This document shows, one piece after another, positions 17,648 to 27,859 of a stretch of 64,000 nt of DNA. The DNA is taken from assembly GCF_003731635.1 (NCBI RefSeq), contig NZ_RCUA01000078.1:64062-128061 (forward strand), given 5' to 3'. Every line of letters begins with the position of its first letter. The first letter of the stretch is position 1. The notes under the pieces were generated by a model that did not search any database, was not told the origin of the DNA, and saw nothing but the letters and a program-made list of their open reading frames with translations. The translations under genes were made by a program, and so were the position numbers. The DNA comes from Marisediminitalea oceani. GTDB lineage: Bacteria; Pseudomonadota; Gammaproteobacteria; Enterobacterales; Alteromonadaceae.

Positions 17648-18520
17648 TTACCAACCAGTTTGTTCGCGCAGTGCTTTACCGATTTCGGCCAGTGAGCGAA
17701 CAGTTTTCACGCCTGCTGCTTCAAGGGCTGCAAATTTCTCGTCTGCAGTACCTTTACCGCCAGCGATAATCGCACCAGCGTGACCCATACGTTTGCCCGG
17801 AGGAGCAGTAACACCAGCGATGTAAGAAACAACCGGCTTAGTCACGTTTTCTTTGATAAACGCTGCCGCTTCTTCTTCTGCAGTACCACCGATCTCACCG
17901 ATCATAACAATCGCTTCGGTTTGAGGATCGTCCTGGAACAACTTCAGGATATCGATGAAGTTAGAACCCGGGATTGGATCACCACCAATACCAACACAGG
18001 TAGACTGACCAAAACCTTCGTCAGTAGTTTGTTTAACTGCTTCGTACGTAAGCGTACCAGAGCGTGAAACAATACCAACTTTACCAGGCTTGTGGATATG
18101 ACCAGGCATGATACCAATCTTACACTCACCCGGAGTGATTACACCCGGACAGTTTGGACCAATCATGCGTGCGCCTTTAGCATTTACGTATTCTTTAACG
18201 TAAAGCATGTCCAGCGTAGGAATACCTTCAGTGATACAAACCACTAATTCGATGCCTGCATCTACTGCTTCAACAATTGAGTCTTTACAGAAAGGAGCTG
18301 GAACGTAGATGACAGAGGCTGTGGCGCCAGTTGCTTCAACCGCTTCACGAACTGTGTTGAATACAGGCAGACCTAAGTGCTCAGTGCCACCTTTACCAGG
18401 CGTTACACCACCAACCATTTGCGTACCGTAGGCAAGCGCTTGTTCAGAGTGAAAAGTACCCTGACCGCCAGTGAAACCCTGACAGATAACTTTAGTGTCT
18501 TTACCGATCAAAACTGACAT
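17648..18520 (-). CDS. sucD: Succinyl-CoA synthetase, alpha subunit
   Basis: The 290-residue ADP/GDP-forming succinate-CoA ligase alpha subunit converts succinyl-CoA to succinate with substrate-level phosphorylation, as a complex with SucC. It shows the CoA-binding N-terminus ([20 protein letters not shown]), [20 protein letters not shown] and the phosphohistidine segment [14 protein letters not shown]. Length is standard. Its ATG shares one base with the sucC stop (TAATG), which indicates tight translational coupling and equal subunit supply. It is the last gene of the block, with a terminator directly behind. Confidence 0.98.
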   Translation of the reverse strand: MSVLIGKDTKVICQGFTGGQGTFHSEQALAYGTQMVGGVTPGKGGTEHLGLPVFNTVREAVEATGATASVIYVPAPFCKDSIVEAVDAGIELVVCITEGIPTLDMLYVKEYVNAKGARMIGPNCPGVITPGECKIGIMPGHIHKPGKVGIVSRSGTLTYEAVKQTTDEGFGQSTCVGIGGDPIPGSNFIDILKLFQDDPQTEAIVMIGEIGGTAEEEAAAFIKENVTKPVVSYIAGVTAPPGKRMGHAGAIIAGGKGTADEKFAALEAAGVKTVRSLAEIGKALREQTGW

Positions 18521-19686
18521 TATTTGCCCTCCGCAGCTGCAACAACTTTCTCTGCTGCATCAGTTAATGATTCTGCAGCGATGATATCCAAGCCAGAGTT
18601 ACCCAGCACTTCACGGCCAAGCTCTGCATTGGTACCTTCAAGACGTACAACAACTGGTACTTCAACGCCTACTTCTTTAACTGCGCCGATGATACCTTCT
18701 GCGATCATGTCACAACGTACGATACCGCCGAAGATGTTAACCAGAACGGCTTTCACGTTGTCGTCAGACAGAATGATTTTGAATGCTTCAGCAACACGCT
18801 CTTTAGTCGCGCCACCACCAACATCGAGGAAGTTAGCCGGGCTACCGCCGTGCAGGTTTACGATGTCCATGGTACCCATGGCCAGACCCGCACCGTTAAC
18901 CATACAGCCAACGTTACCGTCCAGTGCTACGTAGTTCAGTTCCCACTGAGCAGCGTGTGCTTCACGAGCATCTTCCTGTGAAGGATCTTTCATGTCCTTC
19001 AGCTTAGGCTGACGGTACATTGCGTTGCTGTCTACGCCCAGTTTAGCGTCCAGACAGTGCAGGTTGCCGTCTTCTTTGATTACCAGCGGGTTAATTTCAA
19101 TTAACGCCAGATCCAGGTCTTCAAACATTTTTGCCAGACCTAAGAAGATCTGTACGAATTGCTTAACCTGTACGCCTTGCAGACCCAGTTTAAACGCCAT
19201 TTCACGCGCCTGATAAGGCTGAGGACCAACGATTGGGTCGATTTCAGCTTTCAGGATTTTTTCCGGGGTTTCTTCTGCAACGGTTTCAATTTCAACACCG
19301 CCTTCAGTAGACGCCATGAAGACAACGCGGCGAGTGCCACGGTCTACCACAGCACCTAAGTACAATTCGTTTGCGATATCAGTGCAAGACTCTACTAAGA
19401 TCTTGCTTACAGGCTGACCGTTCTCGTCAGTCTGAAATGTCACCAGGTTTTTGCCTAACCACTTTTCAGCAAAAGCGCGAATTTCGTCTTTGGTTTTTAC
19501 CAGCTTAACACCGCCGGCTTTACCACGGCCACCAGCGTGGACCTGACACTTAACAACCCATTCGTTACCGCCAATACGGTCAGCAGCTTCTACTGCACCT
19601 TGAGGGGTATCTGATGCGTATCCTTCAGAAACAGGTAAGCCGTATTCTTTGAATAGCTGCTTACCTTGGTATTCATGCAAATTCAT
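18520..19686 (-). CDS. sucC: Succinyl-CoA synthetase, beta subunit
   Basis: The 388-residue beta subunit has an ATP-grasp N-terminal half ([36 protein letters not shown]) and the C-terminal ligase half with [16 protein letters not shown] and [12 protein letters not shown]. It holds the nucleotide site of the enzyme and pairs with SucD. Length and start match the family. A ribosome site GGAAAG precedes the ATG. The 139-base gap to the upstream odhB carries a 15-bp perfect hairpin, which is unusually large for an operon spacer. Confidence 0.98.
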   Translation of the reverse strand: MNLHEYQGKQLFKEYGLPVSEGYASDTPQGAVEAADRIGGNEWVVKCQVHAGGRGKAGGVKLVKTKDEIRAFAEKWLGKNLVTFQTDENGQPVSKILVESCTDIANELYLGAVVDRGTRRVVFMASTEGGVEIETVAEETPEKILKAEIDPIVGPQPYQAREMAFKLGLQGVQVKQFVQIFLGLAKMFEDLDLALIEINPLVIKEDGNLHCLDAKLGVDSNAMYRQPKLKDMKDPSQEDAREAHAAQWELNYVALDGNVGCMVNGAGLAMGTMDIVNLHGGSPANFLDVGGGATKERVAEAFKIILSDDNVKAVLVNIFGGIVRCDMIAEGIIGAVKEVGVEVPVVVRLEGTNAELGREVLGNSGLDIIAAESLTDAAEKVVAAAEGK

Positions 19687-19771
19687 GGTGTTTCTTTCCG
19701 ATTATTATTTAAACGAAAGCCAATATCTGGCTCGACTAATTCCCAACTGGTATCCGTCCCCAAATACCAGC

Positions 19772-19805
19772 ATGTGAAGATGATACATGAGTATCATCTT
19801 CACAT
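19772..19805. repeat. 15-bp perfect inverted repeat between odhB and sucC
   Basis: Arms 19772-19786 and 19791-19805 are exactly complementary, with a four-base loop (ATGA on plus, TCAT on minus). It lies 20 bases after the odhB stop and 85 before sucC. No U-tract follows on the minus strand, so a standard terminator is unlikely. It may be an RNA-processing, stabilising or attenuating hairpin separating odhB from sucC expression. Confidence 0.85.
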
Positions 19806-19825
19806 ATAGTTATGCTACGAAAGTC

Positions 19826-21343
19826 TTACACATCCAGAAGCAGACGTGTTGGATCTTCCAGCATTTCTTTAACGGTGACCAGGAAGCCGACCGATTCTTT
19901 GCCATCGATGATCCGGTGGTCATAAGACAACGCAAGATACATCATTGGTAAAATTTCAACTTTGCCATTAACCGCCATTGGACGATCCTGGATCTTATGC
20001 ATACCCAGGATAGCGCTTTGTGGCGGGTTAATGATTGGCGTAGACATCAGTGAACCAAATACACCACCGTTGGTGATGGTGAAGTTACCACCTTGCAGCT
20101 CTGCCATAGACAGTTTGCCATCACGGCCTTTGATAGCCAGTTCCTTGATACCTTTTTCGATACCGGCCATGCCCAGAGTATCTGAATCTTTCAGTACCGG
20201 GGTAACCAGGCCACGTGGCGTTGACACCGCGATCGAGATATCAAAGTAGTTGTGATAAACGATATCATCACCGTCCAGTGAAGCATTAACTTCAGGGAAA
20301 CGCTTAAGCGCTTCAGTAACCGCTTTCACGTAGAAAGACATGAAGCCTAAGCGGATACCGTGACGCTTCTCAAAGCCTTCCTGATACTGCTTACGCAGGT
20401 CCATTATAGGCTTCATGTTAACTTCGTTGAACGTAGTTAACATTGCGGTAGAGTTTTTCGCTTCCAGCAGGCGGTTAGCGATCGTTTTACGCAGGCGTGT
20501 CATAGGAACACGTTTTTCACTGCGCTCACCGGCAGGCGCTGCAGGTGCTTCTTCTGACGCAGGGCTGGCTGCAGCCGGCTTGCTATCAGACTTCAGGTAC
20601 TGCTCAACATCTTCTTTGGTGATGCGGCCGTTTTTGCCTGAACCTTTTACTTTAGCCGGGTCAACGCCTTTTTCTGCTAACAGGCGACGTACCGACGGGC
20701 TCAGCGCATCGCTGTCACCGTCATCGCTGCTGCTTTCTTCACTGGCTGCGGCAGTTGGCGCAGAAGAGCCTGCACCTTCAGTGAATTTGGCAATCACTTC
20801 TTCGGCAGTTACCGTGGTGCCTTCTTCAGCCAGTACTTCGGCGATTGAGCCGTCAGCCGGCGCAACTACTTCCAGTACCACTTTATCGGTTTCGATATCA
20901 ACCAGGTTCTGGTCGCGGCTTACTTTTTCGCCTGGCGCAACGTGCCAGGTAGCAATGGTTGCATCAGCCACTGACTCAGGCAGTACCGGTACTTTGATGT
21001 CTACGGTTTCGCCGCTTGCTTCCTCTGCCGCTGGTGCTTCTGCTTTAGCAGGCTCAGCGTCAGCTTTGCTCTCTGATTTGCTCTCAGATTTGGCCGGTGC
21101 AGCACCGCCCTCTTCCAGTTTAGCAATCACTTGTTCACCAAGCACGGTTGCACCTTCTTCATCGATAATCTCACCGATAACACCGTCTGCAGGGGCAACA
21201 ACTTCCAGTACCACCTTGTCTGTTTCAATGTCTACCAGGTTCTGGTCGCGTTTTACACTGTCCCCGGCTTTTACGTGCCAGGTTGCAATCGTGGCGTCGG
21301 CAACTGACTCGGGTAGAACCGGAACTTTTATCTCAATTGTCAT
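19826..21343 (-). CDS. odhB: 2-oxoglutarate dehydrogenase E2, dihydrolipoyl succinyltransferase, with two lipoyl domains
   Basis: The 505-residue core component of the 2-oxoglutarate dehydrogenase complex is also called sucB. Two nearly identical lipoyl domains come first, each with ETDKVVLEV (lipoyl Lys43 and Lys154), joined by Ala/Glu/Lys-rich linkers. The peripheral-subunit-binding domain is [14 protein letters not shown] with [13 protein letters not shown]. The catalytic acyltransferase domain ends with DHRIIDG, placing His476 and Asp480 in the active site. Escherichia coli SucB has one lipoyl domain, so the doubling is noteworthy. The start has AAGGAACAG before it. It lies nine bases downstream of sucA. 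The E3 subunit gene (lpd) is not in the window. Confidence 0.97.
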   Translation of the reverse strand: MTIEIKVPVLPESVADATIATWHVKAGDSVKRDQNLVDIETDKVVLEVVAPADGVIGEIIDEEGATVLGEQVIAKLEEGGAAPAKSESKSESKADAEPAKAEAPAAEEASGETVDIKVPVLPESVADATIATWHVAPGEKVSRDQNLVDIETDKVVLEVVAPADGSIAEVLAEEGTTVTAEEVIAKFTEGAGSSAPTAAASEESSSDDGDSDALSPSVRRLLAEKGVDPAKVKGSGKNGRITKEDVEQYLKSDSKPAAASPASEEAPAAPAGERSEKRVPMTRLRKTIANRLLEAKNSTAMLTTFNEVNMKPIMDLRKQYQEGFEKRHGIRLGFMSFYVKAVTEALKRFPEVNASLDGDDIVYHNYFDISIAVSTPRGLVTPVLKDSDTLGMAGIEKGIKELAIKGRDGKLSMAELQGGNFTITNGGVFGSLMSTPIINPPQSAILGMHKIQDRPMAVNGKVEILPMMYLALSYDHRIIDGKESVGFLVTVKEMLEDPTRLLLDV

Positions 21344-21352
21344 CTCTGTTCC

Positions 21353-24178
21353 TTATTTTATCGTGAGAGCGTCTTCAACCAGGGCTTTCTGTTGCTGGTT
21401 GTGAACGGATAAATAACCTACGGCAGGCGACGCTGAAGCCGCACGTCCCGCATATGTTAACTTGGCACCATCTGGGATTACCTGCCAGAAATGATGTTGG
21501 CTACAATACCAGGCACCCTGGTTTTGTGGCTCTTCCTGACACCAAACCCAATCTTTAACATGGCTGTATTCAGCCACGATCTTCGCGCATTCTTCCTGCG
21601 GGAACGGATATAACTGTTCCAGACGAATAATGGCGACATCGGTTTGTTCATTCTTACGGCGTTGATCAAGCAGGTCGTAGTAAACCTTACCAGAACACAT
21701 CACCACACGTTTTACGTCTTTGGCTGGCAGTTCATCCACTTCGCCAATCACGTTGTGGAATACACCTTCAGACAGTTCTTCCAGTGAAGAAACCGCCATA
21801 GGATGACGTAGCAATGACTTAGGTGACATCACAATCAATGGCTTACGCATTGGGCGAATCACCTGACGGCGGATCATGTTGAACACCTGAGCAGGCGTTG
21901 AAGGTACACAAACCTGCCAGTTGTGATCGGCACACAGTTGCAGGAAACGCTCAAGACGTGCTGAGCTGTGCTCAGGGCCCTGGCCTTCGTAACCATGTGG
22001 TAACAGCACTGTCAGACCGCATAAACGACCCCACTTGGCTTCACCTGAACTTAAGAACTGGTCGAATACCACCTGGGCACCGTTGGCAAAGTCACCAAAC
22101 TGCGCTTCCCAGATAGTCAGACAAGTTGGCTCAGCTGTGGCGTAACCGTATTCAAATGCCATAACCGCTTCTTCAGAGAGAACCGAGTCATAAATCTCGA
22201 TAGCTTCCTGATCTTCGCTGATATGCTGAAGTGGCATATAAGTCGAAGCATCAGCCTGATTATGTAATACCGCATGGCGATGGAAGAATGTACCACGGCC
22301 TGAATCCTGACCTGTCAGACGGATACTGGTGCCACCCTTAACAATGGATGCGTAAGCCAGCAGTTCGGCCATACCCCAGTCGAGGTTACGCTCACCGGCA
22401 ATCATGGCTTTACGGTCGTTATAAACCTTATTCACCCGTGACTGTAATTTTACGTCTTCCGGGTAAGACACCAGGCGATCGCCCAGTGACTTAAGTTCAT
22501 CCAGACTAATGCTGCCATCGTACGGCGTATCCCAGTCATGGCCGAGATACGGGTGCCAGTCAACACTGTGCTCGGTCATTGGCCGCCATTCTTCAACCAC
22601 GCAGGCGCCATGGTCCATAGCAGCCCGATAGTCTTCGATAAGTTTATCGGCATCCTGTTTGCCCAGTACACCTTCGGCAATCAGCTGTTCGGCATAAAGC
22701 TCACGTGGTACCGGATGCTTTTTAATCTTCTGATACATCACCGGCTGTGTGGCATTCGGCTCGTCCGACTCGTTGTGACCGTGACGGCGATAACAAACCA
22801 GATCAATTACTACATCGCGCTTAAATTTGTTACGGAAATCAAGCGCCAGCTTGGTAACAAATAATACAGCTTCAGGATCATCTGAATTAACGTGCAGAAT
22901 CGGCGCCTGAACCATTTTAGCGATGTCAGTACAGTACTGGGTAGAACGGGTGTCTTCAATTTTCGAAGTAGTGAAACCAACCTGGTTATTGATAACGATT
23001 CGAACCGTACCACCTACTGCAAACCCGCGGGTTTGCGACATGTTGAAGGTTTCCTGAACCACACCCTGACCGGCAATTGCCGAGTCACCGTGGATAGTTA
23101 CCGGCAGAACCTTAAGCGCGCTGTTTTCGCGACGGTCAAGACGGGCACGAACAGAGCCCATTACCACCGGGTTAACAATTTCCAGGTGCGACGGGTTAAA
23201 GGCCAGCGCCAGGTGAACGTTACCGCCTGGCGTAGCAAAGTCTGAAGAGTAACCAGCGTGGTATTTTACGTCACCAGCGCCCAACGACTCGTCGTGCTTG
23301 CCGCCAAATTCATCAAACAGTACTGACGGGTTTTTACCCAGTACGTTAACCAGCACGTTAAGACGACCACGGTGAGCCATGCCCACAACGACTTCTTTGG
23401 TGCCTTGTGAACCGGCCTCTTTAATCAGCCCTTTCAGCATCGGGATCAGCGCATCGCCACCTTCCAGTGAGAAGCGCTTGGCACCCGGGAATTTTGAGCC
23501 CAGATACTTTTCCATACCGTCAGCGGCAACCAGGCCTTTGAGGATATCGATTTTCGAATCGCGGTCTAATTCAGGACGCGCTTCGACCGATTCAATACGT
23601 TGTTGTAACCAGCGTTTTTGCTCGGTATCGGTAATGTGCATATATTCTGCACCGATGGAGCTGCAATAGGTTCTGTTTAATGATTTAAACAGTTCACCTA
23701 ATGGCATGGTTTCTTTACCGATGGCGTAAGAGCCAACGTTGAAAACCGTATCAAAATCCGTCTCGGATAGATTGTGATGCGACAACTCCAGGTCTCTGAC
23801 CCGTTCCTGTTTCCACAATCCCAGCGGATCGAGGTTGGCATGCTGGTGCCCACGGAATCGATAGGCGTTAATTAACTGCAACACCTTAACCTGTTTCTGG
23901 TCAGACTGATTACTGCTCGCTGTGGTAGCAGACCCACTGCTACAACGGGCCAGTGGTCCCAGAGACGCCAGTTTGCGGAACTGGTCTTTGATAAGGCTAT
24001 GGTTACTTTCTAATTCCACCCCATCCACTTTGGGTAAAGCGTCAAAGGTTTCACGCCAGGAATCAGAGACACTCTGCGGGTCGTCAAGGTAGGCTTCGTA
24101 CAATGCTTCCACATAGGCAGCATTGGCTCCAGCCATGTGCGATGAGTCCCACCACGCTTTCATCACGCTTTCTTGCAT
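21353..24178 (-). CDS. sucA: 2-oxoglutarate dehydrogenase E1 component
   Basis: The 941-residue thiamine-diphosphate enzyme decarboxylates 2-oxoglutarate and succinylates the E2 lipoyl arm. The N-terminus (MQESVMKAWWDSSHMAG, then DSWRETFDALP) matches the family start and includes the E2-binding segment. The FRGHQHANLDPLG, MAHRGRLNVLVNV and HGDSAIAGQGVVQE motifs line the active site and cofactor region, and CYRRHGHNESDEP is the diphosphate-binding segment. Length is standard. Two hairpins lie between this gene and sdhB upstream, so it may have its own promoter or be expressed by partial read-through from sdh. Confidence 0.98.
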   Translation of the reverse strand: MQESVMKAWWDSSHMAGANAAYVEALYEAYLDDPQSVSDSWRETFDALPKVDGVELESNHSLIKDQFRKLASLGPLARCSSGSATTASSNQSDQKQVKVLQLINAYRFRGHQHANLDPLGLWKQERVRDLELSHHNLSETDFDTVFNVGSYAIGKETMPLGELFKSLNRTYCSSIGAEYMHITDTEQKRWLQQRIESVEARPELDRDSKIDILKGLVAADGMEKYLGSKFPGAKRFSLEGGDALIPMLKGLIKEAGSQGTKEVVVGMAHRGRLNVLVNVLGKNPSVLFDEFGGKHDESLGAGDVKYHAGYSSDFATPGGNVHLALAFNPSHLEIVNPVVMGSVRARLDRRENSALKVLPVTIHGDSAIAGQGVVQETFNMSQTRGFAVGGTVRIVINNQVGFTTSKIEDTRSTQYCTDIAKMVQAPILHVNSDDPEAVLFVTKLALDFRNKFKRDVVIDLVCYRRHGHNESDEPNATQPVMYQKIKKHPVPRELYAEQLIAEGVLGKQDADKLIEDYRAAMDHGACVVEEWRPMTEHSVDWHPYLGHDWDTPYDGSISLDELKSLGDRLVSYPEDVKLQSRVNKVYNDRKAMIAGERNLDWGMAELLAYASIVKGGTSIRLTGQDSGRGTFFHRHAVLHNQADASTYMPLQHISEDQEAIEIYDSVLSEEAVMAFEYGYATAEPTCLTIWEAQFGDFANGAQVVFDQFLSSGEAKWGRLCGLTVLLPHGYEGQGPEHSSARLERFLQLCADHNWQVCVPSTPAQVFNMIRRQVIRPMRKPLIVMSPKSLLRHPMAVSSLEELSEGVFHNVIGEVDELPAKDVKRVVMCSGKVYYDLLDQRRKNEQTDVAIIRLEQLYPFPQEECAKIVAEYSHVKDWVWCQEEPQNQGAWYCSQHHFWQVIPDGAKLTYAGRAASASPAVGYLSVHNQQQKALVEDALTIK

Positions 24179-24213
24179 TATTGTGCCTTGCTAGGTTGTC
24201 AATAAAACTATCA

Positions 24214-24234
24214 GGTCGGACGTCTTACCCGACC
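24214..24234 (-). promoter_or_regulatory. Hairpin in the sucA leader
   Basis: GGTCGG (24214-24219) and CCGACC (24229-24234) pair around a nine-base loop in the 140-base sdhB-sucA spacer, 36 bases before the sucA start. It may be a leader structure or part of tandem terminators; the role is unknown. Confidence 0.45.
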
Positions 24235-24242
24235 ACATTTAC

Positions 24243-24270
24243 AAAAAAATAGCCACCCCATAAGGATGGC
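24243..24270 (-). terminator. Terminator after sdhB
   Basis: GCCACCC (24252-24258) pairs with GGATGGC (24264-24270), with one G-U pair. On the minus strand it is followed by seven U residues (24249-24243). It lies about 50 bases after sdhB and should end most sdh transcripts before sucA. Confidence 0.78.
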
Positions 24271-24318
24271 CATTTATGCATTACTCACTTGTTACTGAAG
24301 CAGTAATCAAGTTAATTG

Positions 24319-25029
24319 CTAAACAGCCCGTTGTAAAAGCATGGACTTAATCTGCCCAATTGCTTTTGTAGGGTTGAGTCCCTTAGGACATACACTTACA
24401 CAGTTCATGATACCGTGACATCTGAACACGCTGAAAGCATCATCCAGATCGTTCAGTCGCTCGTCTGTTGCTGTATCGCGGCTATCAATCAGGAATCGAT
24501 AGGCGTGCAACAAGCCGGCTGGTCCGATGAACTTATCCGGATTCCACCAGAATGATGGACAAGATGTTGAACAACATGCACACAGTATACACTCATAGAG
24601 TCCATCCAGTTTAGCACGCTCTTCAGGAGACTGCAGATGCTCTCTTGCCGGCGGCTGTTTGCTGTCGTTAATTAAGAACGGTTTAATCTTCTCGTACTGA
24701 GTGTAGAACTGGGTCATATCGACCACCAGGTCACGCACTACCGGCAAACCAGGCAGCGGACGAATAACCACTTTACCTGAGCCCAGTGCTGACAACGGAG
24801 TGATACACGCCAGGCCATTTTTGCCGTTCATGTTCATGCCGTCAGAACCACAAACCCCTTCACGACAAGAGCGACGGAACGATAATGATGGATCCTGTTC
24901 TTTTAAAAGAATCAGTGCATCCAGCACCATCATATCCTGGCCTTCTTCCACTTCCAGGGTGTAATCCTGCATGCGAGGTGCATTATCCACCTCAGGATTA
25001 TAACGGTATACCGAAAAAGTTAATTGCAT
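24319..25029 (-). CDS. sdhB: Succinate dehydrogenase iron-sulfur subunit
   Basis: The 236-residue electron-transfer subunit of complex II sits on the cytoplasmic side of the inner membrane. It has three cysteine clusters in the usual order: CREGVCGSDG with a later Cys for [2Fe-2S], CILCACCSTSCP for [4Fe-4S] and CHGIMNCVSVCPKGL for [3Fe-4S]. All ligands are present. The start is preceded by GAGGGG. It lies 13 bases downstream of sdhA and is the last sdh gene, followed by a terminator. Confidence 0.98.
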   Translation of the reverse strand: MQLTFSVYRYNPEVDNAPRMQDYTLEVEEGQDMMVLDALILLKEQDPSLSFRRSCREGVCGSDGMNMNGKNGLACITPLSALGSGKVVIRPLPGLPVVRDLVVDMTQFYTQYEKIKPFLINDSKQPPAREHLQSPEERAKLDGLYECILCACCSTSCPSFWWNPDKFIGPAGLLHAYRFLIDSRDTATDERLNDLDDAFSVFRCHGIMNCVSVCPKGLNPTKAIGQIKSMLLQRAV

Positions 25030-25042
25030 GATCTAACCCCTC

Positions 25043-26815
25043 TTAGTATGAACGTACTTTTGGCGGGAAGGCTTCGCGAAGCTTAGGCGCCATGTTGACA
25101 TCACGTTTAACCATATCTTCAGTCGCCGGGTTGTAGACACTGTGACATAACCAGTTCTCGTCATCACGATCCGGGTAGTCAAAGCGGCTGTGTGCACCAC
25201 GGCTTTCTGTACGGAAGTTTGCTGCCACAGCAGTGCTGTACGCAGTTTCCATCAGGTTATCGAGTTCTAAACACTCAATACGCTGGGTATTGAAGTCGGC
25301 ACTCTTGTCATCAAGACGTGCGCTTTGCAGACGCTCACGGATCTCTTTAAGTTGCTTGAGACCTTCGGCCATTGCATCACCTTCACGGAATACCGAGAAG
25401 TTAAGCTGCATACATTCCTGCAAATCTTTCTTGATTTGAACCGGATCTTCGCCTTTGCCTTTTTCTGAGCCTTCCCAACGATTGAAACGCGCCATAGCAC
25501 CTTCAAGATCAGATTCTGAAGCTTCGCGGCTTGGGGTCATTTCGTCCAGTTTGTCACCCAGGTGTAAACCTGTTGCACGTCCAAACACCACCAGGTCAAG
25601 CAGTGAGTTACCGCCTAAACGGTTCGCACCGTGTACAGATACACAGGCAATCTCACCACAGGCAAACAGACCGTTAACGACTTTGTCGTTACCGTTTTCG
25701 TCCAGCGTCAGACACTGACCATCAACGTTAGTCGGAATACCGCCCATCATATAGTGACAGGTTGGAATAACCGGAATCGGCTCTTTAACCGGATCAACGT
25801 GCGCAAAGGTACGAGAAAGTTCAAGAATACCCGGCAGACGTGATTCAAGAACATCTTTACCCAGGTGGTCCAGTTTAAGTTTGATGTGCGTACCCCATGG
25901 GCCTTCACAACCACGACCTTCACGGATCTCGGTCATCATTGAACGGGCAACTACGTCACGGCCGGCTAAGTCTTTAGCATTCGGTGCATAACGCTCCATG
26001 AAACGCTCGCCGTCTTTATTCAGCAGGTAACCACCTTCACCACGACACCCTTCTGTTACCAGGGTTCCCGCGCCGGCGATACCGGTTGGGTGGAACTGCC
26101 ACATTTCCATGTCCTGTACGCAAACGCCGGCACGCAGGGCCATGCCCACGCCATCACCAGTGTTGATGTGTGCGTTAGTGGTCGATGCGTAAATACGCCC
26201 TGCACCACCCGTTGCCAGAACAACAGCTTTAGATTTGAAATAAACCACTTCACCGGTTTCGATGTCGATAGCCGTACAACCGACTACATCGCCATCCTGG
26301 TTCTTAACCAGATCCAGTGCGTACCATTCGCTGAATACTTTAGTTTTGTTTTTAACGTTTTGTTGATACAGCAAATGCAGTAACGCGTGACCAGTACGGT
26401 CAGCCGCTGCCGCGGTACGTGCGCCCTGCTCGCCACCAAAGTTCTTAGACTGGCCGCCAAATGGACGCTGATAGATTTTTCCGTTCTCGAAACGAGAGAA
26501 AGGCAGACCCATATTTTCCATTTCGATAATGGCTTCAGGTCCGGTTTTACACATATATTCGATAGCGTCCTGGTCACCGATATAATCGGAACCTTTAACG
26601 GTATCGTACATGTGCCATTCCCAGTTATCTTCATGGGAATTACCCAGCGCTACAGTAATACCACCCTGAGCGGATACTGTGTGCGAACGGGTTGGAAACA
26701 CTTTTGATAGTAATGCACAGGATTTGCCAGACTGCGAGATTTGCAGTGCTGCGCGCATACCTGCACCGCCGGCGCCAATTACGACGGCGTCAAACTCATG
26801 AACGGGTAAACTCAT
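25043..26815 (-). CDS. sdhA: Succinate dehydrogenase flavoprotein subunit
   Basis: The 590-residue FAD-containing catalytic subunit oxidises succinate to fumarate. It has the dinucleotide fold [14 protein letters not shown] and the covalent flavin His45 in [11 protein letters not shown]. Substrate-site segments include [21 protein letters not shown] and [16 protein letters not shown] set the start at ATG 26815, since GGGGAG lies six bases ahead and the protein then begins [14 protein letters not shown] as expected. An upstream in-frame ATG would add 15 unrelated residues that overlap sdhD. Only one base separates it from the sdhD stop. Confidence 0.98.
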   Translation of the reverse strand: MSLPVHEFDAVVIGAGGAGMRAALQISQSGKSCALLSKVFPTRSHTVSAQGGITVALGNSHEDNWEWHMYDTVKGSDYIGDQDAIEYMCKTGPEAIIEMENMGLPFSRFENGKIYQRPFGGQSKNFGGEQGARTAAAADRTGHALLHLLYQQNVKNKTKVFSEWYALDLVKNQDGDVVGCTAIDIETGEVVYFKSKAVVLATGGAGRIYASTTNAHINTGDGVGMALRAGVCVQDMEMWQFHPTGIAGAGTLVTEGCRGEGGYLLNKDGERFMERYAPNAKDLAGRDVVARSMMTEIREGRGCEGPWGTHIKLKLDHLGKDVLESRLPGILELSRTFAHVDPVKEPIPVIPTCHYMMGGIPTNVDGQCLTLDENGNDKVVNGLFACGEIACVSVHGANRLGGNSLLDLVVFGRATGLHLGDKLDEMTPSREASESDLEGAMARFNRWEGSEKGKGEDPVQIKKDLQECMQLNFSVFREGDAMAEGLKQLKEIRERLQSARLDDKSADFNTQRIECLELDNLMETAYSTAVAANFRTESRGAHSRFDYPDRDDENWLCHSVYNPATEDMVKRDVNMAPKLREAFPPKVRSY

Positions 26816-26816
26816 T

Positions 26817-27164
26817 TTACACTCCCCACAAAACAAACAAACCAGCGGCCACGTATACAAACGCGATAATATTCAGAACATACTGAATGGTAGCGCGCAG
26901 ACCGGTTGGCTTAACATAATCGGTTAACACCTGCCACAGACCAATGCGAACATGGATCATGATGGAAACCAATGCAGCGAGGGTGAATACTTTCATCGCA
27001 ATACCAGAGAACAAGCCCTGCCATACGTCGAAAGTAACTTCTTCAGTCGTGATAAAGAATCCAGCCATGAAGAATGTGTAGACTGCGATAATTACCGCAG
27101 TAGCGCGTAAAGAAACGTAATCCTGTACACCATTACGCTTGATGCTTGCCTGATTAGTTACCAT
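26817..27164 (-). CDS. sdhD: Succinate dehydrogenase membrane anchor subunit
   Basis: This 115-residue inner-membrane anchor has three hydrophobic helices and carries part of the heme b and ubiquinone site (the [18 protein letters not shown] segment holds the His expected as heme ligand). I chose ATG 27164, with AGGGG seven bases upstream, giving exactly the usual 115 residues and [16 protein letters not shown]. An ATG at 27200 would add 12 residues read from inside sdhC. The start overlaps the sdhC stop by seven bases, and sdhA follows after one base. Confidence 0.95.
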   Translation of the reverse strand: MVTNQASIKRNGVQDYVSLRATAVIIAVYTFFMAGFFITTEEVTFDVWQGLFSGIAMKVFTLAALVSIMIHVRIGLWQVLTDYVKPTGLRATIQYVLNIIAFVYVAAGLFVLWGV

Positions 27165-27562
27165 AACGCAACCCCTATAACTACTGTCAGTACCACCCAC
27201 AAACCAATAACAACTTGCGCACTTAAGTTACCTGACTCAAGCTCTTCCCAGTGACCCATATCCATTATGCCGTGACGGATACCGCCAAGGATGTGATAGG
27301 TCAGCGCAGAAGCTGTACCGATTGCAATGATCTTTCCAATCAATCCATCCATTAAAGCCTGCACGTTGGCGAAGCCTTCTGGAGATGATACCGAAACGGC
27401 CCATGCCCAGATCACAAACAGCAGCGCAAAAAACATTGCGACGCCGGTTACGCGGTGGAGAATTGACGAAATAGCAGAGGGAGGAAATTTAATGGTGTTA
27501 AGGTCTAAATTTACTGGTCTTTGCTTTTTCACAATTTTTGCCTGTTTTATCCGTAGGGACAA
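27158..27562 (-). CDS. sdhC: Succinate dehydrogenase cytochrome b556 subunit
   Basis: The three-helix anchor subunit of complex II is recognised by VKKQRPVNLDLNTIKFPPSAISSILHRVTGV and by YHILGGIRHGIMD, which holds the heme-ligand His. The start is uncertain because no ATG is available. A TTG at 27562 gives 134 residues, with GAGAG close by. A GTG at 27532 gives 124 residues and a better fit to the Escherichia coli N-terminus. It is the first gene of the sdh operon, and its upstream region carries an ArcA-like site. Confidence 0.95.
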   Translation of the reverse strand: MSLRIKQAKIVKKQRPVNLDLNTIKFPPSAISSILHRVTGVAMFFALLFVIWAWAVSVSSPEGFANVQALMDGLIGKIIAIGTASALTYHILGGIRHGIMDMGHWEELESGNLSAQVVIGLWVVLTVVIGVALW

Positions 27563-27645
27563 ATCACTCTCGTGTTGAGTCCTGACAGAGTGATTCTGAT
27601 TGTTACTAAGTTAATTTTCTCATCCAATGAGGTGTTAACATTTTG

Positions 27646-27683
27646 TGAATATTTTATTACTTAATTAACAGAATAAATATTCA
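27646..27683. repeat. 9-bp inverted repeat upstream of sdhC
   Basis: TGAATATTT (27646-27654) and AAATATTCA (27675-27683) are perfect inverted repeats separated by 20 bases. They flank the ArcA-like 10-mer. This could be a dimer-binding site or a leader hairpin. Confidence 0.5.
27661..27670 (-). promoter_or_regulatory. ArcA-like site upstream of sdhC
   Basis: The minus strand reads TGTTAATTAA, matching the classical ArcA-P consensus (A/T)GTTAATTA(A/T) at all ten positions. sdhC is a known ArcA-repressed gene in Escherichia coli. In A+T-rich DNA a chance match is possible. Confidence 0.45.
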
Positions 27684-27859
27684 GTCAATTTAAGTAGGCC
27701 AGAGTATATCCACGACCTATTATAATTACAATTTTTTGTGTGGTATTAGGACATTAGTCTTAGGTCGTAGAAAGGATAAAAATGCTTGATCCCGGGTACT
27801 ACATAACCAGTATAATCTGGAACAATCTAGAATATTTATGTGTAATATAAGTAATAAAA

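Noticed and set aside
20820..21240. Similarity between two stretches in odhB considered as an assembly duplication
   Set aside because: Both copies keep the frame and full lipoyl-domain structure with different linkers, so a genuine two-domain E2 is the simpler reading.
20415..21404. Long 329-codon frame antisense to odhB
   Set aside because: It mirrors the Ala/Glu/Lys-rich linkers and codon bias of odhB and yields a low-complexity Ser/Ala protein with no recognisable motif.
26813..26860. Longer sdhA start at 26860
   Set aside because: The extra 15 residues overlap sdhD and are unlike family N-termini. GGGGAG marks the ATG at 26815.
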